Of a stretch of DNA of 64,000 bases, positions 36,007-45,083 are shown in pieces. The position numbers were made by a program, and so were the translations under genes. Below the pieces are notes generated by a model. That model was not told the origin of the DNA. It made no database searches and saw only the letters and a list, made by a program, of their open reading frames with translations. Each line of letters starts with the position of its first letter. The stretch's first letter is position 1. The DNA comes from Tenuifilum thalassicum (GTDB taxonomy: Bacteria > Bacteroidota > Bacteroidia > Bacteroidales > Tenuifilaceae): positions 1,844,581-1,908,580 of the forward strand of contig NZ_CP041345.1 in assembly GCF_013265555.1 (NCBI RefSeq), given 5' to 3'.

Positions 36007-36423
36007 ATGAAATCGTACAGAAAAGAGCTATGGTTTGAAACAAGAAATCGACGTGAACTAATTAACATTACACCCGAAGTCAATGCTTGCCTTGCAGAAA
36101 GTGGCATAAAAGAAGGATTATGCTTGGTAAATGCAATGCATATCACCTCAAGCGTTTTCATAAACGATGATGAGAGTGGATTACATCACGACTTTGAGGT
36201 TTGGCTCGAAAAACTAGCCCCGGAAAAGCCTTACTCCCAATACAAGCATAACGGTTTTGAGGATAATGCCGATGCACATTTAAAAAGAACAATTATGGGA
36301 CGAGAAGTTGTGGTTGCAGTAACCAATGGACAGCTTGATTTTGGCCCTTGGGAACAAATTTTCTATGGGGAATTTGATGGCAAACGTAGAAAACGAGTGC
36401 TTGTTAAGATTATTGGGGAATAG
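36007..36423 (+). CDS. YjbQ/UPF0047 family protein, copy 1
   Basis: 138 residues, the full family length. [32 protein letters not shown] and [18 protein letters not shown] are the three conserved blocks of the UPF0047 (YjbQ) family, including the conserved His and Asp residues. Members have been tied to a thiamine-phosphate synthase side activity in E. coli, but the physiological role is not settled. It is the last gene of the sugar-nucleotide operon, 8 bases after the hexomutase. A second, more divergent copy lies at 44556. Confidence 0.85.
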   Translation: MKSYRKELWFETRNRRELINITPEVNACLAESGIKEGLCLVNAMHITSSVFINDDESGLHHDFEVWLEKLAPEKPYSQYKHNGFEDNADAHLKRTIMGREVVVAVTNGQLDFGPWEQIFYGEFDGKRRKRVLVKIIGE

Positions 36424-36441
36424 TATTACTTTTTCTTAATT

Positions 36442-36482
36442 AATGATAAGAGGCTACCGATTTTCGATAGCCTCTTATCATT
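36442..36482. terminator. Long bidirectional terminator hairpin
   Basis: A perfect 15-base stem: 36442-36456 pairs with 36468-36482, core AAGAGGCTA with TAGCCTCTT, around an 11-base loop that itself holds CGA/TCG. T-rich sequence lies on both sides. It ends the sugar operon (+) and the aminopeptidase gene (-). Confidence 0.85.
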
Positions 36483-36491
36483 TTAGGGGGA

Positions 36492-38273
36492 TTAAATCTC
36501 CTTAGTTTTTCCTTTCAGCCATTTTGATAGTTCATCGGAAAGATGTGGCGAAAGTTTGCTATAAACCAGCTGATGATAGCTATTCAACCAATCTTTTTCT
36601 TTAGAGTTTAAAAGGTTAACATCAACAGCCTTTATGTCGATAGGGCACAACGTTAAGGTTTCAAAGCCCAAAAATGAACCGAACTCAGTGTTTTGTTTCT
36701 CAACACAAGCAATCAGATTTTCAATTCTTATACCATATTTATTAGGTTTATAGATACCAGGCTCATTGGACATAACCATTCCCTGCTCTATTGGCAAGTG
36801 ATTTTCTGGTCTAATTTGCTGCGGTCCTTCATGCACATTAAGAAAATAGCCAACACCATGCCCAGTTCCATGACCATAATTTAATCCTCGCTCCCAAAGT
36901 CCCATTCGTGCGTAAGTATCGAGCTGTGAGCCTCTGGTTCCTCTTGGGAATTGAGCCATGGAAAGGCGAATCATTCCTTGAAGAACAAGAGTATAGTCGA
37001 GTTTTTCTTCATCGGTAGGCGTTCCAAGATGAATGGTTCTTGTTATATCGGTTGTACCATTCAAATACTGACCGCCAGAATCGACAAGCAAAAAGCCTTC
37101 GGGCTTTATAGCATATGCTGTTTCGGGCGTAGCGCTATAATGGACAATAGCTCCATGATCGGCATAACCAACTATGCTTCCGAAACTTTCGCTTACAAAA
37201 TGTTTACGCTTACCCCTTAATTCTAAAAGTTTCTCGGCTACAGTAATTTCTGTAATCTCCTCATTACCAACACTATTCTCCAGCCAATAAAGGAATTCAA
37301 CCATTGCTATTCCATCCTGAATCATGACATCTTGAATTCCTTCAATTTCCACAGTTTGTTTTCTTGCCTTTAAAGTTGATGCTAATCCAGGAGCCTCAAC
37401 TATCTTTACTTTTTTGTGAATTTTTGAAAAAATCGCATAGTTAACCTTAGATGGATCAAGTACAACCCTATTCTTCTTTTTTAGCTTCTCTAATTTTGAA
37501 AATATTTTATCGTAAGGTTTAATAGTAACCATTTCATTTTCGAGAAACTGCCTAACCTCATCCGATAATTTACTCTCATCGACATAAAGAGTTGCTTTAT
37601 CTTCCTCAACCACTGCATAGGAAAGGAAAACGGGATTATAATCGATATCCGAGCCACGAAGGTTGAAAGTCCAACAAATTTCGTCGAGCGAACCCATCAT
37701 GTATGCAGTGGCATTCCTAATTAAAAGCTCTTTTCTTATCCTCCCAAGTTTCTCTTGAACCGACACCTTAGCAAACTCAATATCATGCACATAAACCTCA
37801 TTTTCAGGGATGGAAGGCCTATCTTGCCAGATTTTCCCAACCAAGTCAATATCAAATTTTGCTTTAAACCCTTTTGCCTTAATGCTTTTATTCAGCTCCT
37901 TCTTATTTTGAACAGAAATAAGCAAACCATTACAACCTACAACAGAATCGGGTTGAAGGTTCAAGGCAAGCCACGATTGTATATCGGGCGTATCGGGCAT
38001 TCCCATTTTGCAAAGTTCAATTCCAGTTCCCTTAAGCTGCATTTCAGCCTGAATGAAATAACGAGAATCAGTCCAAAGTGCTGCTTTATCTTTTGAAACC
38101 ACTAGCGTACCAGCAGATCCAGTAAAACCAGAAAGCCATTCGCGCTCTTTCCAGTAATCTGGTATATATTCACTTAGATGAGGGTCGCTATGGAAAACAA
38201 TATAGGCATCAACTCCAACTTTTTTCATTTGCTTACGAAGCAAATTAAGCCTATCAGGAATATTTGAACTCAT
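36492..38273 (-). CDS. Xaa-Pro aminopeptidase, M24B (APP1-like)
   Basis: 593 residues from ATG 38273; an upstream in-frame GTG at 38303 is less likely. The long form has two creatinase-like N-terminal domains (WKEREWLSGFTGSAGTLVVS, LIRNATAYMMGSLDEICWTF) and a C-terminal pita-bread domain with the metal ligands in LLVDSGGQYLNGTTDITRTI, GLNYGHGTGHGVGYFLNVHE, MVMSNEPGIYKPNKYGIRIE. It removes an N-terminal residue that precedes proline. There is no signal peptide, so it acts in the cytoplasm. The length matches eukaryotic-type APP1 rather than the 440-residue PepP. Confidence 0.93.
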   Translation of the reverse strand: MSSNIPDRLNLLRKQMKKVGVDAYIVFHSDPHLSEYIPDYWKEREWLSGFTGSAGTLVVSKDKAALWTDSRYFIQAEMQLKGTGIELCKMGMPDTPDIQSWLALNLQPDSVVGCNGLLISVQNKKELNKSIKAKGFKAKFDIDLVGKIWQDRPSIPENEVYVHDIEFAKVSVQEKLGRIRKELLIRNATAYMMGSLDEICWTFNLRGSDIDYNPVFLSYAVVEEDKATLYVDESKLSDEVRQFLENEMVTIKPYDKIFSKLEKLKKKNRVVLDPSKVNYAIFSKIHKKVKIVEAPGLASTLKARKQTVEIEGIQDVMIQDGIAMVEFLYWLENSVGNEEITEITVAEKLLELRGKRKHFVSESFGSIVGYADHGAIVHYSATPETAYAIKPEGFLLVDSGGQYLNGTTDITRTIHLGTPTDEEKLDYTLVLQGMIRLSMAQFPRGTRGSQLDTYARMGLWERGLNYGHGTGHGVGYFLNVHEGPQQIRPENHLPIEQGMVMSNEPGIYKPNKYGIRIENLIACVEKQNTEFGSFLGFETLTLCPIDIKAVDVNLLNSKEKDWLNSYHQLVYSKLSPHLSDELSKWLKGKTKEI

Positions 38274-38328
38274 GATTTTACAAGATTTGTAATTTGAAAT
38301 CACAAAAATAGCAAAAGAAAAGGAATAA

Positions 38329-41115
38329 TTAGCCGAGGAAAATCTCGATTACATTCAACAAGGCTTTAGGATCAATAGGCTTTGTGATGTAACCATTGCA
38401 ACCTGCTGCCTGAGCCTTCAGCCTTTCTTCGGGTGCAGAATAGGCAGTTTGAGCCACCACTGGGATGTTAGGGTTAATCTGTTTGATTTCCATCGTAGCA
38501 GCATACCCGTCCATTACGGGCATTCTGATATCCATTAAAATTAAATCGATGCTTTTATTAAGGGAACTCACAAGTTCTACAGCCTCCTTTCCGTTTTTGG
38601 CCCAAAGCGACGATGCACCCCATGAATGAACTAGCTCTTTAAGTATTAAATAGTTTACCTCTTCATCCTCCACAATAAGAATAATGTTATTTTTATAGTC
38701 AACCAAAGTTGTCGTCTCTTGCTCCTCCTCATTATCCTCAAAAGATTCATCTACCTTTACATTTAAATCAAAAGCAACTTCAACTTTAATTTTCTCGTTC
38801 TCCTCACTAATACGAATATCACCTCCAAGTAAATCGATTATTCTGTTAGCTAAAATTACATTGAAATAGTTAATATTCCTAACTTCCTCACCAACAACCC
38901 CTTTAAGAGCCTCAATAATCTGCTCACGAACTGAGAGATCTATTGCAGATTCAACTTCGCTTATTGAAAAAATAACCTTTCCCTCAACAATTGAGTATCG
39001 AAAATCAATTGAACCAGCCTGTATTATTTTCGATAGATAATTGATATAAATAACAAATGCTTGTATAATTCTGCCAGAATCAGTATAAATTTCTAGAAAA
39101 TCTGAATTTTCGGGTTTGGAAAATGTAACGATTACTGTATTACTACGAACCAAACTACAGCTTGATTTGGCAGCATCCTGCAATTCAACTAGAAGGTCGT
39201 TTATACATTGATTTGCTTTAATGATAGATATAGAATGATTAGCAACCCTAACATAATCCTGGAACTGATTCATTTGCTCCAAAATCTCATTACTCTGTTC
39301 CTGAATAATCTTTATAAAGTCTTTCCTCTGGGTTTCATCAATCTCTGTCAGCTCAAATAAATTACTAAAACCAAGTATTGAGTTTAATGGGGTGCGAACA
39401 CTATGGCTTATATGCGTTATTAAATCATATTGTTCCGATATTTTCGATTTTAAAGTATCTATTTTGGCCTTTAACTCATTTATTTGGTTTACAATTGCTA
39501 AATGAGATGAGGTTAGTACTGCATACTCATCAATAACATCAGAATATATTTCTTTTGAGTTTTGGGATTTTATTATTAAGGTGCCACCGTAAACCCTATC
39601 ATCTTTTATAAAACCTACTCCAAAGGTCTTTTCAACTCCAAAAATTCGTTCTAAATTTTTATATGAAACTACCGAGACTATTCCATCTAGCACTTCATTT
39701 ATTGGAATTGTCAATTCCTTGGTATTAGAAGGAAGTAACGATCTTAGATTTTCTGAATCAAAAAATAACCTTCGGCCAATAGGATTCCAACCTAACTCAT
39801 CAACTATTACTTTATAAGATTTTTCGTTTACTCCAGAAATGTCAACTATGGTCAGAAAATTATCATCATCATTGTAAGAAAAAACAACGGAGATTGCCTT
39901 AGGATACAACTGCTTAATCTCCTCATTAAAAGCTTTTAGTACATCTGACCCAGTTGTTAGTTTTTGAATTTTAAGGCTATACGCCTTTAGTCGCCCTAAT
40001 GAATGCTCTAACTCCTTTACCCGACCTTGCAATTTTGCCTGTCCTGTAATATCACGTGCTGCAAATATGGTTGATTCCCTTTCGGTAGCGTCATCAATCA
40101 CTTTCTTCCATAACAATATCAGCTCATCATCATTTTCTCTTTTAAAAGAAGTTGTTAGTTGTTTTGTGGTTTCACCTTTTGCCCAATCGTAAAACTTTGA
40201 CCATTCGGTATCAGAAAAGAATTTTTTTAATATGCTGATTTGACAAGGGGAATTCTCAAAGCCAAATATTTTTGCAGCAAATCCATTCCAACCAACAACA
40301 TTTTCATTTTTATCTATTTCCAAAAATGCTACTTGATGTCTGTTAAGTATCTTAGAAAACTTTTGCATGTTTATTGATTCATCATTTTCTGCCTCAATGT
40401 ACCGATATAAAACACCTTGAAGAAATGATGAATCACGAACCTTTGCAAAACTCAACTTATAAGGAATCGACCTATAATTAAAGTTAATTGCTAACTCCTT
40501 ACTATTTGACTGATTAATGAATACTTGCAGGTTCGACTTTAAACTCTTAAAGGTTTCCTCACCTAAATATTTCTTAAAATCATCAATATTCCAGAACTCA
40601 TCACTACTTGAAAAATCATCGGGAACTGAAGTTTGCCAAGAAATAACCTCATCGACTGGATTATACCGAAAAGTGGCAAAACTCATGGCATCTAAGAAAT
40701 CGTATTCACTAGAAGTATATTTTCCAACATCAATACTCTTAAACTGTCCAATAATGTATCGCTTACCTTCAGAAACGACTTCGTCTGTTAATGCGATTAT
40801 CTTAACCCATTGCCACCCCTTACCTTCTTTAACTCTAAAATCGACTTCACGTTGTAAAGAAAAACCCTTTTTTAATCGGTTAAATGCTCTTTTTAACTTA
40901 TCCTTATCGGTTTTATAAACTATTCCTAATAGCGTGTTAAACTCGAATTCATCTGATTCATTTGCTATCCCTAAAGTTTTTAAAACCTTTTTAGATACAT
41001 GAATTTTATTTGATTCAGAATCCCAATACCAGAAACCAGCATTTAAGAATCTTTTTTCATTACTTAGGAAATGTTTTATAGAACGAGGTATATTATTGGG
41101 CATGCTTTCAGGCAT
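38329..41115 (-). CDS. Cytoplasmic hybrid histidine kinase with degenerate ATPase domain
   Basis: 928 residues with no TM segment. Two PAS-like domains lie in the first 360 residues (KRFLNAGFWYWDSESNKIHV; FLEIDKNENVVGWNGFAAKI), then a GAF-like region (about 390-540) and a HisKA helix with HISHSVRTPLNSILGFSNL, phospho-acceptor His near 571. The following ATPase-like domain (about 665-790) has lost the N-box Asn pair and the DxG and GxGLGL glycine loops. The C-terminal receiver is complete: EDEE acidic pair, LILMDIRMP with Asp862, TAYS and KPIDP. Because the ATP-binding motifs are missing, phosphorylation probably comes from elsewhere. See findings. It is a lone gene with no adjacent partner. 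Confidence 0.85.
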   Translation of the reverse strand: MPESMPNNIPRSIKHFLSNEKRFLNAGFWYWDSESNKIHVSKKVLKTLGIANESDEFEFNTLLGIVYKTDKDKLKRAFNRLKKGFSLQREVDFRVKEGKGWQWVKIIALTDEVVSEGKRYIIGQFKSIDVGKYTSSEYDFLDAMSFATFRYNPVDEVISWQTSVPDDFSSSDEFWNIDDFKKYLGEETFKSLKSNLQVFINQSNSKELAINFNYRSIPYKLSFAKVRDSSFLQGVLYRYIEAENDESINMQKFSKILNRHQVAFLEIDKNENVVGWNGFAAKIFGFENSPCQISILKKFFSDTEWSKFYDWAKGETTKQLTTSFKRENDDELILLWKKVIDDATERESTIFAARDITGQAKLQGRVKELEHSLGRLKAYSLKIQKLTTGSDVLKAFNEEIKQLYPKAISVVFSYNDDDNFLTIVDISGVNEKSYKVIVDELGWNPIGRRLFFDSENLRSLLPSNTKELTIPINEVLDGIVSVVSYKNLERIFGVEKTFGVGFIKDDRVYGGTLIIKSQNSKEIYSDVIDEYAVLTSSHLAIVNQINELKAKIDTLKSKISEQYDLITHISHSVRTPLNSILGFSNLFELTEIDETQRKDFIKIIQEQSNEILEQMNQFQDYVRVANHSISIIKANQCINDLLVELQDAAKSSCSLVRSNTVIVTFSKPENSDFLEIYTDSGRIIQAFVIYINYLSKIIQAGSIDFRYSIVEGKVIFSISEVESAIDLSVREQIIEALKGVVGEEVRNINYFNVILANRIIDLLGGDIRISEENEKIKVEVAFDLNVKVDESFEDNEEEQETTTLVDYKNNIILIVEDEEVNYLILKELVHSWGASSLWAKNGKEAVELVSSLNKSIDLILMDIRMPVMDGYAATMEIKQINPNIPVVAQTAYSAPEERLKAQAAGCNGYITKPIDPKALLNVIEIFLG

Positions 41116-41340
41116 AATAACTATTTCTAATGCTTTGTTTTTTTTGACTCAATAAATTTAAATTGATTTTGCAAATAATCAAAATTAACTCGATTTTTTA
41201 AACTAAATGCTTAGATAAACATCATAAGAGGTTGACTAATAATCAAAGTAGCTGTTAAAAACTTTTTAATAACTATTATTTAATTTTTAGCATATCAACT
41301 CAATAAGTTTTTTCTTTGTAAAAAAGAAAAGACCATAGAA

Positions 41341-41544
41341 ATGATTAGCCGTAGAAGAGGTTTTAATACAGAAAAACTTAAACGGATTCATAGAAAAGAG
41401 ATACTTTTTAACACCTGTGAAATTGAGGCAATAAACCAGTATTGCAAAAAATACAAGGTAAAGAACAAGTCAAAATTTATACGCGAAGCTATTATCTCAA
41501 AGGTGTTGAATCAGTTTGACCAAGACTACCCACGACTCTTTTAA
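41341..41544 (+). CDS. Small ribbon-helix-helix-like protein
   Basis: 67 residues. FNTCEIEAINQYCKKYKVKN followed by KSKFIREAIISKVL is the pattern of the C-terminal two helices of MetJ/Arc-type ribbon-helix-helix proteins, with a strand-forming KEILFNT before it and a basic N terminus (ISRRRGFNTEKLKRIHRKE). It is probably a small dimeric DNA-binding protein; mobilisation-accessory proteins look similar. No relaxase, toxin or plasmid gene is near, so its target is unknown. It converges on the TonB receptor gene with only five bases between stops. Confidence 0.6.
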   Translation: MISRRRGFNTEKLKRIHRKEILFNTCEIEAINQYCKKYKVKNKSKFIREAIISKVLNQFDQDYPRLF

Positions 41545-41549
41545 TCATT

Positions 41550-44030
41550 TTAAAAGGTAGCTTGAATTCTAACATTTATTCTGCGTGAGGTAAGATAGTT
41601 TGGGACAGCAAACTTGTAAGAATTACCTTCCTGATTAAATACTGTTTGTACCCAGAGGTAAGATACAGTATTATTAAAATTGAAAAGATTAAACACATCT
41701 ATACCAACAGAAAGATTAGAAACTTTCCAAAAAGCATTTTTGCTTTTACCATTTTTAATAAATTCCTTCGAAAATCCTATGTCAAATCGCTTGTATGGTG
41801 GCATTCTAAAAGAACTTCTATAATCGTTTGAGTCGTCGGAAGTCATTGGCAAACCAGAACTATAAACACCTGTTAAGTTCACCTTAAAACTCTCATTCCC
41901 TGGGAGATAATCTTGCAGATATATCCCAATTGATACGGGCTGGTCTGTAGGGCGATAGTAGTAACCTGGATTAACCACTTGCCCATTCTCATCTACATAG
42001 CTGTCGGTAAGGTTATCTTCCTTGGTCCTTAGCAGCGAAAGGCTAACCCACGACTCGGCACCAGGGACCAGCTCACCATTTATCTTAACATCAATTCCAC
42101 GCGCAAACCCCTTTGCAAGATTCTGGCCCGAATACCTTAGCCTAACATTATCAATACTATATGGTATGAGGTTTTTGAGCCATTTCTGATATAGCTCTAG
42201 GCTAAATCGGAATGGCCTACCCCAAGCTGTAAAGTAGTATTCCAAACCAGCCAATGCGTGTATGGATTGCTGCGCCTTTATTTTGGTGTTCAACGTTCCA
42301 TCGGGCAATCTCACCTCTCTATAAAAGGGCGGTTGGTTGTAATACCCAAAAGCTACATGATATTGAATCCAATTCTTATCTACATTATTGAAATCAAGAG
42401 AAAACCTTGGGCTCAAAAGCAGCTCATTGTTAAATGTCCAATAGTTGAATCTTATCCCTCCAATCGCCTTATACTCCCAACTACCAATACTAAAACTTAA
42501 TCGTGATTGAGCAAACCCCATATACCTATAAGATTCAATATCAGACAAGGCGCTATAAAAATTATTTATTCCAACCTCTTGTCCGTTGTAGGGAATTGCA
42601 TATCCCGACGAATCTACAAGCCCCCACTCCAATCGTTCGTCGCTCATGAATTCACGCTGTAGTTGCACCCCAAATTTTGTAATTATTTTATCATACCGAA
42701 CCTCACCTATAGCCTTAATGCTTGATACGTTCAAGTTAATTAAATTCCGAGCATGGTCTAAGAATCCACCAATTCCTACATTAATAAGGCTATCGCCATA
42801 GGTTTTAGAACCCATAGAATTATCGAGTTCATTAAGATAGTACTGTCCCAGCAAATCGTATGTTTCACGTTCCGTTGAATAATATGATGAAGCAATAGCT
42901 TTAACATTAAAGTTAGGACTAACCTGGTACTGAGCAAACAAAGCACCTAACGAAGATAAATACCTATCCTGTTCTTTCCCATCATAGTATATTTTCAGCT
43001 GCAACGTATTATTAAACACTCCGAAGTTGGTTTCCCTCTCCCTCGGTAGGAAATTGAATTGATTAACCGACACGTTACCAAGAAATCCTAAACTAAATCT
43101 ATCGGAAAATCTTTTTTTTACCACCCCCTGCCAATCGAAAAATGAAGGATTATAATCGCCTTTGGTTTCAAGTGAGTTTAGCAGATATTTTGAAGTTTTA
43201 TATCGAACACCTGTAATGAAAGATAGCTCATTGTTAAACGCAAGGCCTTCAATGGTTGCCGATGAGCCAAGCAATCCTCCGGTAACCTTAGCAGAAGTTT
43301 CTTTTGGCTCCCGATACTTCACATTTAATACTGATGACATTCTATCGCCAAATTCTGCATTAAAGCCACCCGAAGAAAATTCTACCGAACCCACCATGTC
43401 GGGATTTATAAAGCTAAGACCCTCCTGTTGAGCCGAACGAATTAGGAAAGGCCGATAAACCTCAATATCATTAACATATACAAGATTCTCATCAAAATTA
43501 CCGCCTCGAACGCTATACTGCGAACTCAGCTCGTTTGATGAAGCCACCCCTGGCATTAGCTTTAAAAGAGACTCAAATCCACCCGAAATGTTTGGGGCTC
43601 CGGTAAACTTGTCTATACCTATTCGTTCCATATTTCCAGCAACGCGTTGGCCAGAACGCACGTATACCCCTTCTATCTGCTTTTGCGATGGATATAAAAC
43701 GACACTTAAGGGCTTTAGCCCTTTTTGGCGTAAATCTATCTTAATACTTTCTGTTTCATAGCCAAGATATGTGATGGTTAACGTAACCGAATCAGCACTT
43801 GATACATTAATGGAAAACCTACCATTCCTATCGGTTGAAACACCTTTAAAGCTATTCTTTACAATAACACTTGCACCTTGAATTGGATGATTAAGAGAAT
43901 CTACAACTGTTCCAGTAATGAGAACACTTTTTTCCTGTCCCTTCCCATTAAAAACCATTAAAAAGGTTAGTAAAATAACCGCAAAAAACCGAAAAGAATT
44001 TGATTGTTTATTTAACATTAACATAACCAT
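41550..44030 (-). CDS. TonB-dependent receptor with N-terminal carboxypeptidase-like domain
   Basis: About 826 residues; the open frame extends to TTG 44060, but clustered ATGs at 44030, 44024 and 44018 start the signal peptide (LNKQSNSFRFFAVILLTFL) and a promoter box overlaps the longer version. The first 100 mature residues are a carboxypeptidase-regulatory-like beta-sandwich (GTVVDSLNHPIQGASVIVKN). The plug follows (LLKLMPGVASSNELSSQYSV, RGGNFDENLVYVNDIEVYRP), then a 22-strand-type barrel ending in RRINVRIQATF. It imports a ligand across the outer membrane using TonB energy. No SusD or lipoprotein partner is adjacent, so the ligand is unknown. Confidence 0.88.
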   Translation of the reverse strand: MVMLMLNKQSNSFRFFAVILLTFLMVFNGKGQEKSVLITGTVVDSLNHPIQGASVIVKNSFKGVSTDRNGRFSINVSSADSVTLTITYLGYETESIKIDLRQKGLKPLSVVLYPSQKQIEGVYVRSGQRVAGNMERIGIDKFTGAPNISGGFESLLKLMPGVASSNELSSQYSVRGGNFDENLVYVNDIEVYRPFLIRSAQQEGLSFINPDMVGSVEFSSGGFNAEFGDRMSSVLNVKYREPKETSAKVTGGLLGSSATIEGLAFNNELSFITGVRYKTSKYLLNSLETKGDYNPSFFDWQGVVKKRFSDRFSLGFLGNVSVNQFNFLPRERETNFGVFNNTLQLKIYYDGKEQDRYLSSLGALFAQYQVSPNFNVKAIASSYYSTERETYDLLGQYYLNELDNSMGSKTYGDSLINVGIGGFLDHARNLINLNVSSIKAIGEVRYDKIITKFGVQLQREFMSDERLEWGLVDSSGYAIPYNGQEVGINNFYSALSDIESYRYMGFAQSRLSFSIGSWEYKAIGGIRFNYWTFNNELLLSPRFSLDFNNVDKNWIQYHVAFGYYNQPPFYREVRLPDGTLNTKIKAQQSIHALAGLEYYFTAWGRPFRFSLELYQKWLKNLIPYSIDNVRLRYSGQNLAKGFARGIDVKINGELVPGAESWVSLSLLRTKEDNLTDSYVDENGQVVNPGYYYRPTDQPVSIGIYLQDYLPGNESFKVNLTGVYSSGLPMTSDDSNDYRSSFRMPPYKRFDIGFSKEFIKNGKSKNAFWKVSNLSVGIDVFNLFNFNNTVSYLWVQTVFNQEGNSYKFAVPNYLTSRRINVRIQATF

Positions 44031-44039
44031 TTTCAGCCC

Positions 44040-44047
44040 CAAAGGTA
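44040..44047 (-). promoter_or_regulatory. Probable -7 promoter element of the TonB receptor
   Basis: The minus strand reads TACCTTTG, an exact TAnnTTTG, just 10 bases upstream of ATG 44030. Transcription would start close to the ATG, so translation may begin at 44024 or 44018 from a very short leader. Confidence 0.4.
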
Positions 44048-44124
44048 GCAATCGTATCAATTATGATAAATGATTAACTCAAAAACTTTACCTTTATTGT
44101 GCAATTACACCTGTCAAAAAAAAG

Positions 44125-44553
44125 ATGAGAATGAAGAAAATATTGATTGTATCAGAGGGAAATGCCTGTCGTTCAGCTATGGCAGAAGGTTGGTTTAGCT
44201 ACTATTCAAGAGGGAGTGCTACAGTTAAAAGTGCTGGAATTAATCCTAAAGCACTCGATATGCGAGCCGCTCAAAGCATGATGGATGCGGTAATAGATAT
44301 TACAAAGCATAAGCCTAAAAGTATAGATGAGTTCAAGAATGAAGAATTTGACATTGTTTTAGTTATGGATAAAAAATTAACAACCGATATTAGAACAACT
44401 ATAAAACATAAAAACTTATATACTTATCATTTCAATCCTCCTTTAGTTTCAGATGACGAGAAGACCACGTTAAAAGCCTACGATGCTTTAAGAGATGATA
44501 TTGAGAATTGGGCTTTTGATTTCATTCATGAACACATAAAAAAACTCTTTTAG
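44125..44553 (+). CDS. Low-molecular-weight phosphatase/ArsC homologue with Ser in place of the nucleophilic Cys
   Basis: 142 residues. The P-loop reads ILIVSEGNACRSAMAEG; the LMW phosphatase/ArsC consensus is C-x5-R-S, and here the first position is Ser10 (codon TCA at 44152-44154) while Arg16 is kept. The second half (HFNPPLVSDDEKTTLKAYDA, LRDDIENWAFDFI) keeps the ArsC/LMWPTP fold but has Asn-Pro where the catalytic Asp-Pro normally stands. The protein may therefore bind a phosphate or phosphotyrosine without cleaving it. It lies two bases before a YjbQ gene, so they are co-translated. It would be annotated as arsenate reductase or phosphatase by homology, but that activity is unlikely. Confidence 0.75.
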   Translation: MRMKKILIVSEGNACRSAMAEGWFSYYSRGSATVKSAGINPKALDMRAAQSMMDAVIDITKHKPKSIDEFKNEEFDIVLVMDKKLTTDIRTTIKHKNLYTYHFNPPLVSDDEKTTLKAYDALRDDIENWAFDFIHEHIKKLF

Positions 44554-44555
44554 TT

Positions 44556-44963
44556 ATGACAAGGCAAGTAGAATTTAGGCTAAGAGCCTACCCACAAGGA
44601 TTTCATCTGGTTACTGATGAAATCCTAAACAAATTACCAGAACTACCTGAATTCGGTTTACTACATCTATTTATAAAGCATACATCAGCTGCACTTACTA
44701 TAAATGAGAATGCTGACCCAACAGTACGAACCGATTTCACGGCCTTTTTTAACCGCAACTACCCTATGGAGCCCTACTTTAAACACGACCTAGAAGGCAA
44801 CGACGATATGCCTGCTCACATTAAAAGTTCCGTAATTGGAACTTCTATAATCATTCCAATAACAAATAAGCGCTTAAACCTTGGAACTTGGCAAGGAATC
44901 TATCTTTGTGAGTTCCGACATCATGGTGGAGAAAGAAAGATTGTTGCAACCATATTAGAATAA
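44556..44963 (+). CDS. YjbQ/UPF0047 family protein, copy 2
   Basis: 135 residues. This is the more canonical of the two window copies: FIKHTSAALTINENADPTVR, then DLEGNDDMPAHIKSSVIGTS, then LNLGTWQGIYLCEFRHHGGE. The conserved His (KHTSA), Asn-Glu and Gly-Thr-Trp-Gln elements are all present. The role is unsettled, as for the other copy. It is co-translated with the phosphatase homologue two bases upstream, so any function may be linked to it. Confidence 0.87.
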   Translation: MTRQVEFRLRAYPQGFHLVTDEILNKLPELPEFGLLHLFIKHTSAALTINENADPTVRTDFTAFFNRNYPMEPYFKHDLEGNDDMPAHIKSSVIGTSIIIPITNKRLNLGTWQGIYLCEFRHHGGERKIVATILE

Positions 44964-45024
44964 CTTTAAATTACGATATTTCATTTTTTTGATTTTTTTA
45001 CTTTAACTAATTAATTGAATTTTC

Positions 45025-45032
45025 TATTTTTG
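45025..45032 (+). promoter_or_regulatory. Probable -7 promoter element of iorAB
   Basis: TATTTTTG matches TAnnTTTG exactly. Transcription would begin near 45039, leaving a leader of about 200 bases before iorA, unusually long for this window. The -33 element is not clear. Confidence 0.45.
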
Positions 45033-45083
45033 CTAAAAGGTTTAAAATATATAGCCACTTATTAATTACGATTTGTAACTAAA

